DNA of 64,000 bases from Halodesulfurarchaeum sp. HSR-GB (GTDB taxonomy: Archaea > Halobacteriota > Halobacteria > Halobacteriales > Halobacteriaceae): positions 1,054,001 to 1,118,000 of the forward strand of contig NZ_JAVKGN010000001.1 in the NCBI RefSeq assembly GCF_031432215.1. Direction: 5' to 3'. The notes under the pieces are model-generated. The model ran no database searches, was not told the DNA's origin, and saw only the letters and a list, made by a program, of their open reading frames with translations. Positions 9,110 to 16,942 of the stretch are shown here, piece after piece. Each line of letters opens with the position of its first letter. Within the stretch, counting starts at the first letter, position 1. Made by a program: the position numbers and the translations under genes.

Positions 9110-9247
9110 CTACCGCATCTCTTCGAGGGCAACGAAATCCTCGCCCGTTGCCGAAACCCACTCCGAGAGAAGCCGCTGGGCGCTCTCGGGAACCGGCGAT
9201 ATCGTGCAGATCCACTCTCCATTGGCGTCCCTGGTGACGTTCGCCAT
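9110..9247 (-). CDS. Small hypothetical protein (45 aa)
   Basis: A short frame reading MANVTRDANGEWICTISPVP and ending FVALEEMR, convergent with the formate dehydrogenase operon and ending directly at its last base. The ATG at 9247 is chosen; the frame is open to an ATG at 9313, but the extra 22 residues are Pro/Arg-rich and unlike a haloarchaeal acidic protein. The composition of the short form is plausible for a haloarchaeal mini-protein. No family was recognised. Confidence 0.45.
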   Translation of the reverse strand: MANVTRDANGEWICTISPVPESAQRLLSEWVSATGEDFVALEEMR

Positions 9248-9402
9248 AAATGGTTCTCCACGTTCGCTCGTGAGTGGCCCCGGCGGGTTCCTGTCCCGTG
9301 GTGCGGTGTCCATAGTGATTCCTTGCTCGGTAGTTCATGCTACGGGACCCTCTCACATAGCTATTGGTTACGATTCCAAGATATTGGGGCCGGCGGAGCC
9401 GG

Positions 9403-10629
9403 TCAGTCCTCGGCCTCGAGCATCCACCCGAAACGCTTCTCCCAGAACTCCTCGGAGCGTGGTTTCTTGGACTTCCCGTAGGTCTTCTTGTCCCGGATCT
9501 GGCGTTCGAGGACGTCACGGGCCTCGTTGATGGCGTGACTGGCGCCGTAGCCTTCGCCGGAGGCGATGTACAGGCCCTGGTCGGTGTACAGACGGATCCG
9601 GGCGAGCAGCAGCGGGGTGCCCCGCAACTTCTCGTCGTGTTTGTGGAGGTGCACCTTCGCGTCGAGGACCGACATCCCGTGATCGCGGTCGTCGAACTTG
9701 TCGATCATGGCGACGATGTCCTCGTAGGTGATGTCATCGACCAGATCGCTCCCGTAGACCTGAACGGCCCGGTTCCCCCCGGCTTCCCAGGTCAGGGAGT
9801 CGAGGATGTCAGTCTTCGTGAGGATGCCGTGTGGGTGGCCTCCCTCCTCCGCGACCACCAGGGAGGATCCCGTGTCCTCGAACAGTTTTTCGACGGCGAC
9901 GTCGAGGGTTTCGGCCGGGTCGATCGTTCTAACCGGGCTGTTCATGATGTTCCGCACCGGCAGGTCGAGCATTCGAGCGAGCTCGCCCTCTCGGGCGCCG
10001 AACCCGCCCCGTCCAGACCGGCCCGTGCTGGCCGAGACGTCACCGCCGTGGGGATCAGTACCGGAGGCGTCGCCGCCCTGGCTGCGGTCCACGGAGCGAA
10101 CAGTCATGTTGGTGACGTCATAGAGGCTCACCACCCCGACAGCGGAGTCGCCTTCCACAACTGGCAGGTGGGTAATGCGGTTCTCGCGGAAGACGTGTAA
10201 CGCGTCGCCGAAGGTCGATTCGGGATCGAGGGTCACCAGATCCGTCGTCGCGGCTTCCTGGACCGTCGCCGCGTCGAGGTACGGCTGGACCTTCCGCAGG
10301 ATGTCCTTTGCGGTCACGACTCCGATGAGGGACTCGCCCTCGAAGACGGGGAGCAACTGCGAGTCGGCGTCGATCATGAGCTGGGCGACCTTCCGGATGT
10401 CCTCGTCCGGGGTGAGCTGCGGGACGTGCCAGACGAGCGAGTTGAGTTTCTCGTTTGGCTGGTGCTGGGAGCTCGCGAGCTGGCGTCGGGTGACGATCCC
10501 CTCGAAGGTATCGCCCGCGACGATGACTCCCGGGACCGATGGGTCTTCAAAGGTTCCGACCAGTTCCGAGACGGTGGTGTCCGGTGAGCGAGTGACGTAA
10601 TCTTCCGAGACGATGTCTGCGATGTCCAT
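9403..10629 (-). CDS. Four-CBS-domain protein fused to an HPF/RaiA-like ribosome-binding domain
   Basis: A 408-residue protein. Four CBS repeats are visible at about residues 1-55, 62-118, 122-178 and 218-280, separated by a Gly/Ser/Asp linker at 183-212. Each has the GxxT/S...D pattern of nucleotide-binding CBS pairs (for example GVVTAKDIL and GILTKTDIL). Residues about 288-385 have the alternating pattern of the hibernation promoting factor fold: a VQVYGSDL strand, a helix, and ARIRLYTDQGLYIASGEGYG followed by a final amphipathic helix. This suggests a ribosome hibernation or dimerisation factor that senses adenine nucleotides. It is a single-gene unit with a 289-base upstream region shared with the divergent gene at 10919. 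Confidence 0.75.
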   Translation of the reverse strand: MDIADIVSEDYVTRSPDTTVSELVGTFEDPSVPGVIVAGDTFEGIVTRRQLASSQHQPNEKLNSLVWHVPQLTPDEDIRKVAQLMIDADSQLLPVFEGESLIGVVTAKDILRKVQPYLDAATVQEAATTDLVTLDPESTFGDALHVFRENRITHLPVVEGDSAVGVVSLYDVTNMTVRSVDRSQGGDASGTDPHGGDVSASTGRSGRGGFGAREGELARMLDLPVRNIMNSPVRTIDPAETLDVAVEKLFEDTGSSLVVAEEGGHPHGILTKTDILDSLTWEAGGNRAVQVYGSDLVDDITYEDIVAMIDKFDDRDHGMSVLDAKVHLHKHDEKLRGTPLLLARIRLYTDQGLYIASGEGYGASHAINEARDVLERQIRDKKTYGKSKKPRSEEFWEKRFGWMLEAED

Positions 10630-10918
10630 GGTTGGTATTGGTTCGCACGTAACCTAATGGTTCCCCCGGGCGGCTCGATACTGTCAACATGTACCAGTTG
10701 GCGTGGACGAACCAAGTTCCCGGTGGCCTTTCTCAGGAATTGGTAACCAGTCCAACTAATAGTTCCTCGCCATGAGGGCCCTTGCGTGCTATTGACAAGG
10801 CGCATACGAAGGGGTCCGGAACCAGGCATATTCTGAACGGCGGATACCTCTCCGAGATCCTAAATATCCATAGATCTAAATATTTGAGTATCCTAATATT
10901 AACTGGAGGAGAAAACCG

Positions 10919-11488
10919 ATGCCACCACCGAACCAACCCCAATCGGCCGGACGAGCGGTACAGTTCCGCGGGCAGACCCGGAGCCGAGACGACGTTTCGA
11001 CGGTGGATACAGAAGTCGTTCTCACCGGGGAGACCGTCTCCGTGAGCCCCCTGTCGGGCGTCGAGAGCGACTCGGCACTCGACTTCTCGGTTCCGCTCGC
11101 GGATATCACGGCGCTGCGGTGTGAGGGGATGCTCTGTCGGGCCATCACCCTCGAAACGGACACGGCGGAGTACCGGATTCCGACCGCGGACCTGGACGAG
11201 ACCGCGTTCCGCAACGCGATCCTCCAGGCGACGGATCTGGAGAACTCGTGTACGCGGCTGAGTCTGGGCCAGTACGGGATCTGTCTCTGTGGACCGGGGA
11301 CGTACGCCGGCTGTCTGCTGACCGTCGCCGGGCTGGGGATGATCCTTTCGGTAGTCGGGGCCGCGCTCGGCGTGCTCGTGGCTGGTGCCGGTGTGTTGTT
11401 GCTGGCTGCCGTTTTCCTGGCCCGGACCGTCTCGAAGTGGCGTGGGGCAAACGTCTGGGAGCGCCCCCGGACGGGAGCTACAGCGTGA
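10919..11488 (+). CDS. Hypothetical membrane protein with N-terminal soluble domain
   Basis: A 189-residue protein. The first 125 residues are soluble and beta-rich (TEVVLTGETVSVSPLSG, DFSVPLADITALRCEG, LETDTAEYRIPTADLDETAF), resembling a PH/GRAM-like lipid- or membrane-facing domain. A cysteine cluster (YGICLCGPGTYAGCLL) precedes two adjacent hydrophobic helices, and the C-terminus is basic. A strong purine-rich ribosome-binding site (GGAGGAG) sits just upstream, below an unusually AT-rich leader at about 10858-10902 with several TATA-like runs. No named family was recognised. Confidence 0.65.
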   Translation: MPPPNQPQSAGRAVQFRGQTRSRDDVSTVDTEVVLTGETVSVSPLSGVESDSALDFSVPLADITALRCEGMLCRAITLETDTAEYRIPTADLDETAFRNAILQATDLENSCTRLSLGQYGICLCGPGTYAGCLLTVAGLGMILSVVGAALGVLVAGAGVLLLAAVFLARTVSKWRGANVWERPRTGATA

Positions 11489-11501
11489 TCGTCCGACCCC
11501 G

Positions 11502-11810
11502 TCACTCGTTCATTTGATCCCTGATTACGCCCTGGATGACTTCGATGCCGTCGACGATCCGCTCATCAGCGATCGAGTAGAAGTTTCGCACCCCTTCCCG
11601 TTCACGGGTGAGCATCCCCTGATCGCGCATCACTTTGAGATGCTGGGAGAGTGTCGACTGGGGGATGTCGGTTTTCTCTTCGATCGTCGAGACTGAGTAA
11701 GCCTCGCCGGATTTGAGCAGATCCAGGACCTTGAGTCGGTTCGCGTTCGCACAGATGCCACAGTACTCGGCGTGGGCCTCGTAGAACTCGTCGCTTTCGA
11801 GTTCAGTCAT
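11502..11810 (-). CDS. ArsR-family winged-helix regulator
   Basis: A 102-residue DNA-binding protein. The recognition region is IPQSTLSQHLKVMRDQGMLT, followed by the wing EREGVRNFYSIAD, which is the ArsR/SmtB pattern. The N-terminal YCGICANANRLKVLDLLKSG segment holds two cysteines in CGIC just before helix 1, which could sense a metal or thiol redox state as in several ArsR proteins. It converges with the membrane protein gene at 10919-11488 and is followed on the same strand by nothing in its immediate operon. Its target is not evident. Confidence 0.85.
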   Translation of the reverse strand: MTELESDEFYEAHAEYCGICANANRLKVLDLLKSGEAYSVSTIEEKTDIPQSTLSQHLKVMRDQGMLTREREGVRNFYSIADERIVDGIEVIQGVIRDQMNE

Positions 11811-11881
11811 AATTGTGCTAGGGCCGTTCGCTGTAAAGAAGATTCGCCGTTGGCATCGACTGCATCTCTGTCAGCACTGTC

Positions 11882-12070
11882 TCATCGCGAACGTGCCAGT
11901 GCCCATCCAAACATTCCCAGGGCGACGAAGTACAGCACGATTGCCGTCGTCACGGACGCGGTGACCAACGTCCCTGTCAGGAACCCGGTGCCAAGCAAGG
12001 TATGGAACCCCCCTAGTCCGATCCAGAAGTTCCGTCGAGAAATTCCGAGTCGCGCCTGGAGGACGGACAT
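11882..12070 (-). CDS. Small two-helix membrane protein
   Basis: A 62-residue protein with two predicted membrane helices (about residues 14-34, FWIGLGGFHTLLGTGFLTG, and 37-58, VTTAIVLYFVALGMFGWAL) and basic ends, which favours both termini in the cytoplasm. The length, hydrophobic pattern and position between a regulator and a tRNA-proximal non-coding region make it a believable gene. No function can be assigned. Confidence 0.55.
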   Translation of the reverse strand: MSVLQARLGISRRNFWIGLGGFHTLLGTGFLTGTLVTASVTTAIVLYFVALGMFGWALARSR

Positions 12071-12242
12071 CTGCCTGTACTCTTCTACTGACGGGTTAAC
12101 TTGTTTCGATTAGGTCACCAGGTCCGACTGGGCGGTGCAAATCCGGTCCTCGGAAAAGTGCGTAGATTTGTTTTGGTTTGATCCATATGCTCGCTTCGCT
12201 GCCTTGGATGGGCGCTTTACACTTCATTGATGCTGTTAGCAT

Positions 12243-12650
12243 ACCACGACGAGCGAAGCGAGTCGTGGTTTCACCGGGCGCGACCGCAGGGAGCGCCCGG
12301 CTCTTTTTGGTGTCCTCACCGAGCAAAGCTCGGTGGGATCTAGCAGGAGCTTTGCTCCTGTGCGACAGATTTTTCGAGTCGCGAGGGATCAAAGATCCCT
12401 CGGACCGCACGAACGGCGGCTGCGCCGCCGTGAGTGGAGAGTGGTGCGCGAAGCGCACCCGACGACGAAAAAGGTGCATGGACTCGCCGGGACTCCCGTG
12501 AGCGAAGCGAACGGGAGGTCGTCAGAGAAGTGAGCGCCATCGGCGCGAGCAAAGCTGACGGGATTTGAACCCGGAGGAAGACGGTCGCCTCACTTCGTTC
12601 GGCGCTGCGCCTTCCAGGGCTTCAAATCCACGCGTTCGCTCCGCGAACGC
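12243..12650. repeat. Array of short perfect hairpins, mostly with 3-base loops
   Basis: Within about 400 non-coding bases there are at least ten separate inverted repeats. Seven have arms of 7-9 bases and a loop of exactly three bases: 12317-12335 (CACCGAGC, loop AAA), 12344-12360 (CAGGAGC, TTT), 12382-12402 (CGAGGGATC, AAA), 12413-12431 (ACGGCGGC, TGC), 12443-12459 (GGTGCGC, GAA) and 12632-12650 (GCGTTCGC, TCC), plus 12534-12546 with 5-base arms. Three have larger loops: 12243-12269 and 12493-12517 both enclose GCGAAGCG, and 12274-12300 has 8-base arms. No open frame here has haloarchaeal protein composition. The tract runs up to the 3' side of tRNA-Ala. Confidence 0.8.
12559..12629. repeat. 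Inverted repeat whose arms copy the tRNA T-arm
   Basis: The 16 bases at 12559-12574 (CGGGATTTGAACCCGG) are identical to the T-arm of the neighbouring tRNA-Ala at 12703-12718. The core GGATTTGAA reappears inverted as TTCAAATCC at 12621-12629, so the two copies face each other across about 50 bases. A structure of the same kind lies beside tRNA-Asp at 39281-39340. It may be the scar of an element that integrated at the tRNA 3' end. Confidence 0.6.
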
Positions 12651-12693
12651 TCGGCTCGTCCATTCGCTCACTCGCAAAACTCGTTCGCTCCGA

Positions 12694-12765
12694 TGGACTC
12701 GCCGGGATTTGAACCCGGGGCCTCTTCCTTGCGAAGGAAGCGATCTGCCACTGATCTACGAGCCC
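12694..12765 (-). tRNA. tRNA-Ala (anticodon CGC)
   Basis: Read on the minus strand, the acceptor stem GGGCTCG pairs with CGAGTCC and contains the G3-U70 pair that identifies alanine tRNA. The anticodon stem-loop is CTTCC-TTCGCAA-GGAAG, giving anticodon CGC (codon GCG). The T-arm is CCGGG-TTCAAAT-CCCGG and the discriminator base is A. There is no intron and the CCA end is not encoded. It lies upstream of rps10 and is transcribed in the same direction. Confidence 0.95.
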
Positions 12766-12855
12766 GCGCAATCGTTCATATCCACTGGGTTGCCTTGAGG
12801 ATTCTGCTTTAACGCCGAAACAGAATCGCGGCCAGCACGAGAGCGCGAATACCGG

Positions 12856-13164
12856 TTAGTCCTCGAGGACGATCTCGATGGAGACGTCGTTGGGGACCTG
12901 GATCCGCATGAGCTGGCGCAGTGCGCGTTCGTCGGCGTCGATGTCGATCAGCCGCTTGTGGACCCGCATCTCCCAGTGTTCCCAGGTGGCGGTCCCCTCG
13001 CCGTCGGGGGACTTCCGGGCCGGGACTTCCAGGGTCTTGGTGGGCAGCGGGACCGGACCGCTCATGCTGACGCCGGTCTTCTCGGCGATCTCCCGGACGT
13101 CGGTCGAGATGTCGTCGAGCGCATCCGGACTCACGCCGGCGAGACGCACGCGTGCTTGCTGCAT
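12856..13164 (-). CDS. rps10: Small subunit ribosomal protein uS10
   Basis: A 102-residue protein matching archaeal S10: [20 protein letters not shown] at the N-terminus, the loop [20 protein letters not shown], and [15 protein letters not shown] near the end. It belongs to the 30S head. Its ATG overlaps the stop of the elongation factor gene by one base (TAATG), the conserved EF-1 alpha/S10 pairing of archaea, so the two are translationally coupled. Length is normal. Confidence 0.96.
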   Translation of the reverse strand: MQQARVRLAGVSPDALDDISTDVREIAEKTGVSMSGPVPLPTKTLEVPARKSPDGEGTATWEHWEMRVHKRLIDIDADERALRQLMRIQVPNDVSIEIVLED

Positions 13165-14432
13165 TATTCGGACTCGGTGACGGAGAGGACCTTCCCGGCG
13201 GCGATGGTCTGACCCATGTCACGAACCGCGAAGGAGCCCAGTTCGGGGATTTCGCTGGACGGTTCGATGCTGAACGGCTTCTGCGGGCGGACGGTGACGA
13301 CCGCGGCGTCGCCGGACTGGATGAAGTCGGGGTTCTCCTCCTCGACCTCTCCCGAGGACGGGTTGATCTTCTTGTTGATCTCCTCGATGGTACAGGCGAC
13401 CTGGGCCGTGTGGGCGTGGAAGACCGGCGTGTAGCCGGCGGTGATGACACTCGGGTGCTGCATCACGACGATCTGGGCCGTGAAGGTTTCGGCGACCGTG
13501 GGCGGGTCGTCGGCGGGACCGAGGACGTCACCGCGGCGGATGTCGTCCTTGCCGATGCCACGGACGTTGAACCCGACGTTGTCACCGGGGCCGGCCATGT
13601 CGACTTCCTCGTGGTGCATCTCGATGGTCTTGACCTCCCCACCGACGTCGGAGGGCTGGAAGGAGACCATGTCACCGGGGTGCATGGTACCGGTCTCGAC
13701 GCGGCCGACCGGGACCGTTCCGATGCCGGAGATGGTGTAGACGTCCTGGATCGGCAGGCGGAGCGGCGCGTCCGTCGGCGGCGCGGGCTCGGGCAGGCTG
13801 TTGAGTGCCTCGAGGATGGTCTCGCCGTCGTACCACGGCGTGTTCTCCGAGTGCTCGGCGATGTTGTCGCCCTCGAAGGCCGAGATCGGGATGAAACTCG
13901 CGTTGTCCGAGTCGAACTGGACCTGCTTGAGCAGTCCCTTGACTTCCTCGACGGTCTCGTCGTAGGTGTTCTGCTCGTAGTCGACGAGGTCCATCTTGTT
14001 GACGCCGATGATGAGTTCCTCGATACCGAGGGTGCGAGCCAGGAAGACGTGCTCCTGGGTTTGTGGCTGGACGCCGTCGTCCGCGGCGACGACGAGAACG
14101 GCGTTGTCAGCCTGGGAGGCCCCCGTGATCATGTTCTTCACGAAGTCACGGTGACCCGGCGTGTCGACGATGGTGTAGTTGTATGTGTCCGTCTCGAACT
14201 CCTGGTGGGCGATGTCGATGGTGACCCCGCGCTCACGCTCCTCGGCGAGGTTGTCCATGACGTAGGCGAACTCGAATCCGCCCTTGCCCTTCTCTTCGGC
14301 TTCTTCGCGGTGCTGTTCGATGACGTGCTCGGGAACGCTCCCCGTTTCGAAGAGGAGTCGGCCCACGAGCGTACTCTTCCCGTGGTCCACGTGGCCGATG
14401 ATGGCCAAGTTCTGGTGTGGTTTGTCGCTCAT
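13164..14432 (-). CDS. tef1a: Translation elongation factor 1-alpha (aEF1A)
   Basis: A 422-residue GTPase that delivers aminoacyl-tRNA to the ribosome. The G1 motif GHVDHGKST is at about residues 14-22, followed by the DTPGHRDF G3 motif, NKMD as G4, and the two C-terminal beta-barrel domains ([28 protein letters not shown]). Length is standard for haloarchaea. It is encoded directly upstream of rps10 and away from the str-like block at 49.4-52.9 kb that holds rps12, rps7 and EF-2. The region just upstream (14433-14574) contains GCGCTTTATACGCGC, a likely TATA element for this gene. Confidence 0.97.
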   Translation of the reverse strand: MSDKPHQNLAIIGHVDHGKSTLVGRLLFETGSVPEHVIEQHREEAEEKGKGGFEFAYVMDNLAEERERGVTIDIAHQEFETDTYNYTIVDTPGHRDFVKNMITGASQADNAVLVVAADDGVQPQTQEHVFLARTLGIEELIIGVNKMDLVDYEQNTYDETVEEVKGLLKQVQFDSDNASFIPISAFEGDNIAEHSENTPWYDGETILEALNSLPEPAPPTDAPLRLPIQDVYTISGIGTVPVGRVETGTMHPGDMVSFQPSDVGGEVKTIEMHHEEVDMAGPGDNVGFNVRGIGKDDIRRGDVLGPADDPPTVAETFTAQIVVMQHPSVITAGYTPVFHAHTAQVACTIEEINKKINPSSGEVEEENPDFIQSGDAAVVTVRPQKPFSIEPSSEIPELGSFAVRDMGQTIAAGKVLSVTESE

Positions 14433-14574
14433 GATCGTATTCGCGCTTTATACGCGCTCTGTGGAATCCCTTCGACAGTTCGGATTAAAACCATTTCGAA
14501 AGCGTCTGACACCCATCCCGGCGCCGTCGGGTGGTTTGTCTTTTGGGCACGTTCGCGGCGGCCCGGATGAGCCC

Positions 14575-15552
14575 CTATCTGGAGCCGGTTCGAACGCTCG
14601 AAGTCGTATCACAGCTCAATCGATCGACGTCCGCGAGGACCGCGGAGGCGGTTTCCGGGCCGCCCGCGCCGCGACCGCTGATGTTCAACTGGCCCGCGTG
14701 CTGGGTGTCGAACTGCAGGATGTTCATGGTGCCCGTCACCGCGAGCGTGGAGTTCTCCGGCACCAGCCGCGGTCCGACCCGGATGCGATCGGCGGTGGCC
14801 TCCGCGATCAGGCGGACGGTCATCCCATCGTCGGCGGCGACGTCCAGGGCGTTTGCCGGCAGGTCTTTGATGCCCTCGATGCGGGCGTCGGCGAGCGTGT
14901 GACCGCCGCCGTCGAGGACGTTCGCCAGGATAACTCCCTTGAGTGCGGCGTCGGTCCCCTCCACATCGAAACTGGGATCGGTTTCGGCGACGCCCAGGTC
15001 CTGGGCCTCCGCCAGGACGTGTTCGTAGGCCAGTCCCTCGGCCTGCATGCGAGAGAGGATGAAATTCGCCGTTCCGTTCAACACCCCGCGTGCGGCCGTG
15101 ACGTGCTCGGGGCCGAGGCCCTCGGCGGTCGCGATCGCGGGGATCGCCCCGCCCACGGTGGCCTCAAACCGAACCGCTCCCTCGCTGTCGGCGGCAACTG
15201 CGGCGAGGTCGTCGTACCGCTGGGCGACCGGGCCCTTGTTCGCGAGGACGACATCCCGGTCCTGCTCCAGGGCTGCGGTCACGTGACCGAATCCGGGTTC
15301 GGCGTCGCCCAGCGTGGTCGGGGTCGCTTCGATCAGCACGTCGTATTCGGCTCCGAGAACGCCCTCGGGATCGTTCGAGCCGACCGCACCCGACTCGCGT
15401 TTGCGTGTGAGTGCCTCCGTGACATCGACGCCGTTCGCGTCCCAGACGGCACTGCTCGAATCGGCGATGGCCGTGACAGTGTGTCCGTACTCCCCGGCGA
15501 GGCGGGCGACGGACTGCCCCACGTCCCCAGCGCCCATGACGGCGAGTTTCAT
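14575..15552 (-). CDS. hom: Homoserine dehydrogenase
   Basis: A 325-residue NAD(P)H enzyme reducing aspartate semialdehyde to homoserine on the way to threonine and methionine. The Rossmann motif VMGAGDVGQSVARL is at the N-terminus; ANKGPVA and the catalytic-domain signature GVLNGTANFILSRM followed by the EAQDLGVAETDPSFDVEGTDA stretch are diagnostic. It lacks the C-terminal ACT domain of bacterial enzymes; a separate ACT protein is encoded immediately upstream and overlaps it by four bases, and probably supplies allosteric control. Confidence 0.93.
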   Translation of the reverse strand: MKLAVMGAGDVGQSVARLAGEYGHTVTAIADSSSAVWDANGVDVTEALTRKRESGAVGSNDPEGVLGAEYDVLIEATPTTLGDAEPGFGHVTAALEQDRDVVLANKGPVAQRYDDLAAVAADSEGAVRFEATVGGAIPAIATAEGLGPEHVTAARGVLNGTANFILSRMQAEGLAYEHVLAEAQDLGVAETDPSFDVEGTDAALKGVILANVLDGGGHTLADARIEGIKDLPANALDVAADDGMTVRLIAEATADRIRVGPRLVPENSTLAVTGTMNILQFDTQHAGQLNISGRGAGGPETASAVLADVDRLSCDTTSSVRTGSR

Positions 15553-16079
15553 CGTGATCCCTCCACGAGCGGGGCGACGAACCGCAGGTCCATATCCGTG
15601 GCCACTTGCCGGACAGCGTCGAGTGCCGCATCGGCCGCGCCGGCTTCGAGTGCTAGCCGGAACCGCCCGCTCGAAACGGCTTCCGTGTCGGTCGCTCCCG
15701 AGAGCGAGAGGTCGATAACCGAAGCGGGGGTCTCGGATTCGATTCGCTCGATGGTCGCCGAGAGGTCCTCCTCCAGGCGGGCGCCGATCAGGAGCACCAG
15801 CACCTCCTCACCGTACTTCTCGGTTCCGGCCTGGATGACGTTGATCCCGCGATCCCTGAGCGCCGCGGTGATCTGTTCGAGCTGTTCGGGCGCACACTCC
15901 AGATCAATCTCGACGGGGATCCGTCCCCGGGGGGTGACCGAGCCCCGCTCGTGAAAGATACTGAGCAGGTTGCCGCCGTTCTCGGCGATCGGTTCCAGCG
16001 CCCGCAGAAGTTCGCCCGGCTCGTCGACCAGTTCGAGCCGAACCGTGTGGGCGCGGGTACTCCCGTGTTCGTCGCTCAT
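15549..16079 (-). CDS. ACT-domain amino-acid-binding regulatory protein
   Basis: A 176-residue protein beginning MSDEHGSTRAHTVRLELVDE at the ATG at 16079; the upstream frame extension is rich in Arg/Trp/Cys and is rejected. The first half is an ACT domain (RLELVDEPGELLRALEPIAENGGN, then IFHERGSVTPRGRIPVEID). The second half (about residues 95-170) is a further regulatory domain. It overlaps the homoserine dehydrogenase start by four bases. The pairing with a regulatory-domain-free homoserine dehydrogenase suggests it provides feedback control by threonine or a related amino acid; that part is inference. Confidence 0.85.
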   Translation of the reverse strand: MSDEHGSTRAHTVRLELVDEPGELLRALEPIAENGGNLLSIFHERGSVTPRGRIPVEIDLECAPEQLEQITAALRDRGINVIQAGTEKYGEEVLVLLIGARLEEDLSATIERIESETPASVIDLSLSGATDTEAVSSGRFRLALEAGAADAALDAVRQVATDMDLRFVAPLVEGSR

Positions 16080-16315
16080 ACGTGCTGTCGACGGCCCGGT
16101 CGGTATAAGCCTTCGGCGATTGTCGACCCCGAGTGGATTCTCAACCCGCCGATACGTACCCGGTGGCTTTTTTATACCCCTCCACCAAAGGCAGATATCG
16201 AGATGGCACTGACCCGCAGGCCGGTTTCGGAGACGTCGGGTATCGCAGTTTCGGCTGGTCGCACTGCGAACGGGCCAGGAAGACACGTGGAACGTGGCCG
16301 CGGGGACAAACACAC

Positions 16316-16873
16316 ATGAGTGAAGCTACGCCGACCGTCATGATCGTCGACGACGAGGTGAACATCACCGAACTCTTCGGCGTCTGGCTAGAGGCAGATT
16401 ACGACGTGCGGATGGCGAACAGCGGCGAGGAGGCGCTTGCGGAACTCGACGAGTCCGTCGACGTGGTGCTCCTCGACCGTCGCATGCCGGGGCTGTCCGG
16501 TGATGAGGTCCTCGAGGAGATCCGGGACCGGGGCTATGATTGCCGGGTCGCGATGGTTACGGCCGTCGACCCGGACTTCGACGTTATCGAGATGGGCTTT
16601 GACGACTATCTCACAAAGCCCATCGACCGGGAGGGCCTGGAGTCGGCTATCGAGTCCCTGCTCGACCGGAAGGAGTACGACGACGCGATGCAGGAGTACT
16701 ACGCGCTGACCTCGAAGAAGGCCGCGCTGGAGTCCTCGAAACCGGCCTCGGAACTGGAGGCCAGCGAGGAGTACGCCGAGTTGAAGGCCGAGATCGAGAC
16801 GCTCGAAGGGGACCTGGAAGGGGCCCTCGAGACCGAATCGGACTTCGAGTCCGCGTTCCGTGATCTTGACTGA
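16316..16873 (+). CDS. HalX-type response regulator
   Basis: A 185-residue protein with an N-terminal receiver domain (TVMIVDDEVNITELFGVWLE, the phosphoacceptor Asp in VVLLDRRMPGLSGDEVL, and the Lys of DYLTKPID). It is followed by a HalX domain with the typical KEYDDAMQEYYALTSKKAAL sequence and a C-terminal coiled coil. HalX regulators are common in haloarchaea and lack a classical DNA-binding domain. The ATG at 16316 is chosen, since the frame upstream encodes non-haloarchaeal composition. It is divergent from the ACT/homoserine dehydrogenase pair; a T-rich TATA-like stretch lies at about 16167-16177. Confidence 0.9.
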   Translation: MSEATPTVMIVDDEVNITELFGVWLEADYDVRMANSGEEALAELDESVDVVLLDRRMPGLSGDEVLEEIRDRGYDCRVAMVTAVDPDFDVIEMGFDDYLTKPIDREGLESAIESLLDRKEYDDAMQEYYALTSKKAALESSKPASELEASEEYAELKAEIETLEGDLEGALETESDFESAFRDLD

Positions 16874-16942
16874 CCACTGCCGGCTTAATAGCCTCCATTA
16901 TTAATCCGAACCCGAAAGCCGGGGGCTCGCGTTCCGTTGCAC

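Noticed and set aside
12178-12501. Possible 107-codon gene over the hairpin tract
   Set aside because: Rich in Arg, Ser and Cys, not acidic, and made of hairpin sequences; also read in the other frames equally well.
12243-12650. CRISPR array
   Set aside because: The repeated units are hairpins with different sequences and there is no constant direct repeat with regular spacers.
15549-16313. Longer start for the ACT-domain protein
   Set aside because: The 78 extra residues contain many Arg, Trp and Cys and cross the promoter region of the divergent response regulator; the ATG at 16079 gives a typical N-terminus.
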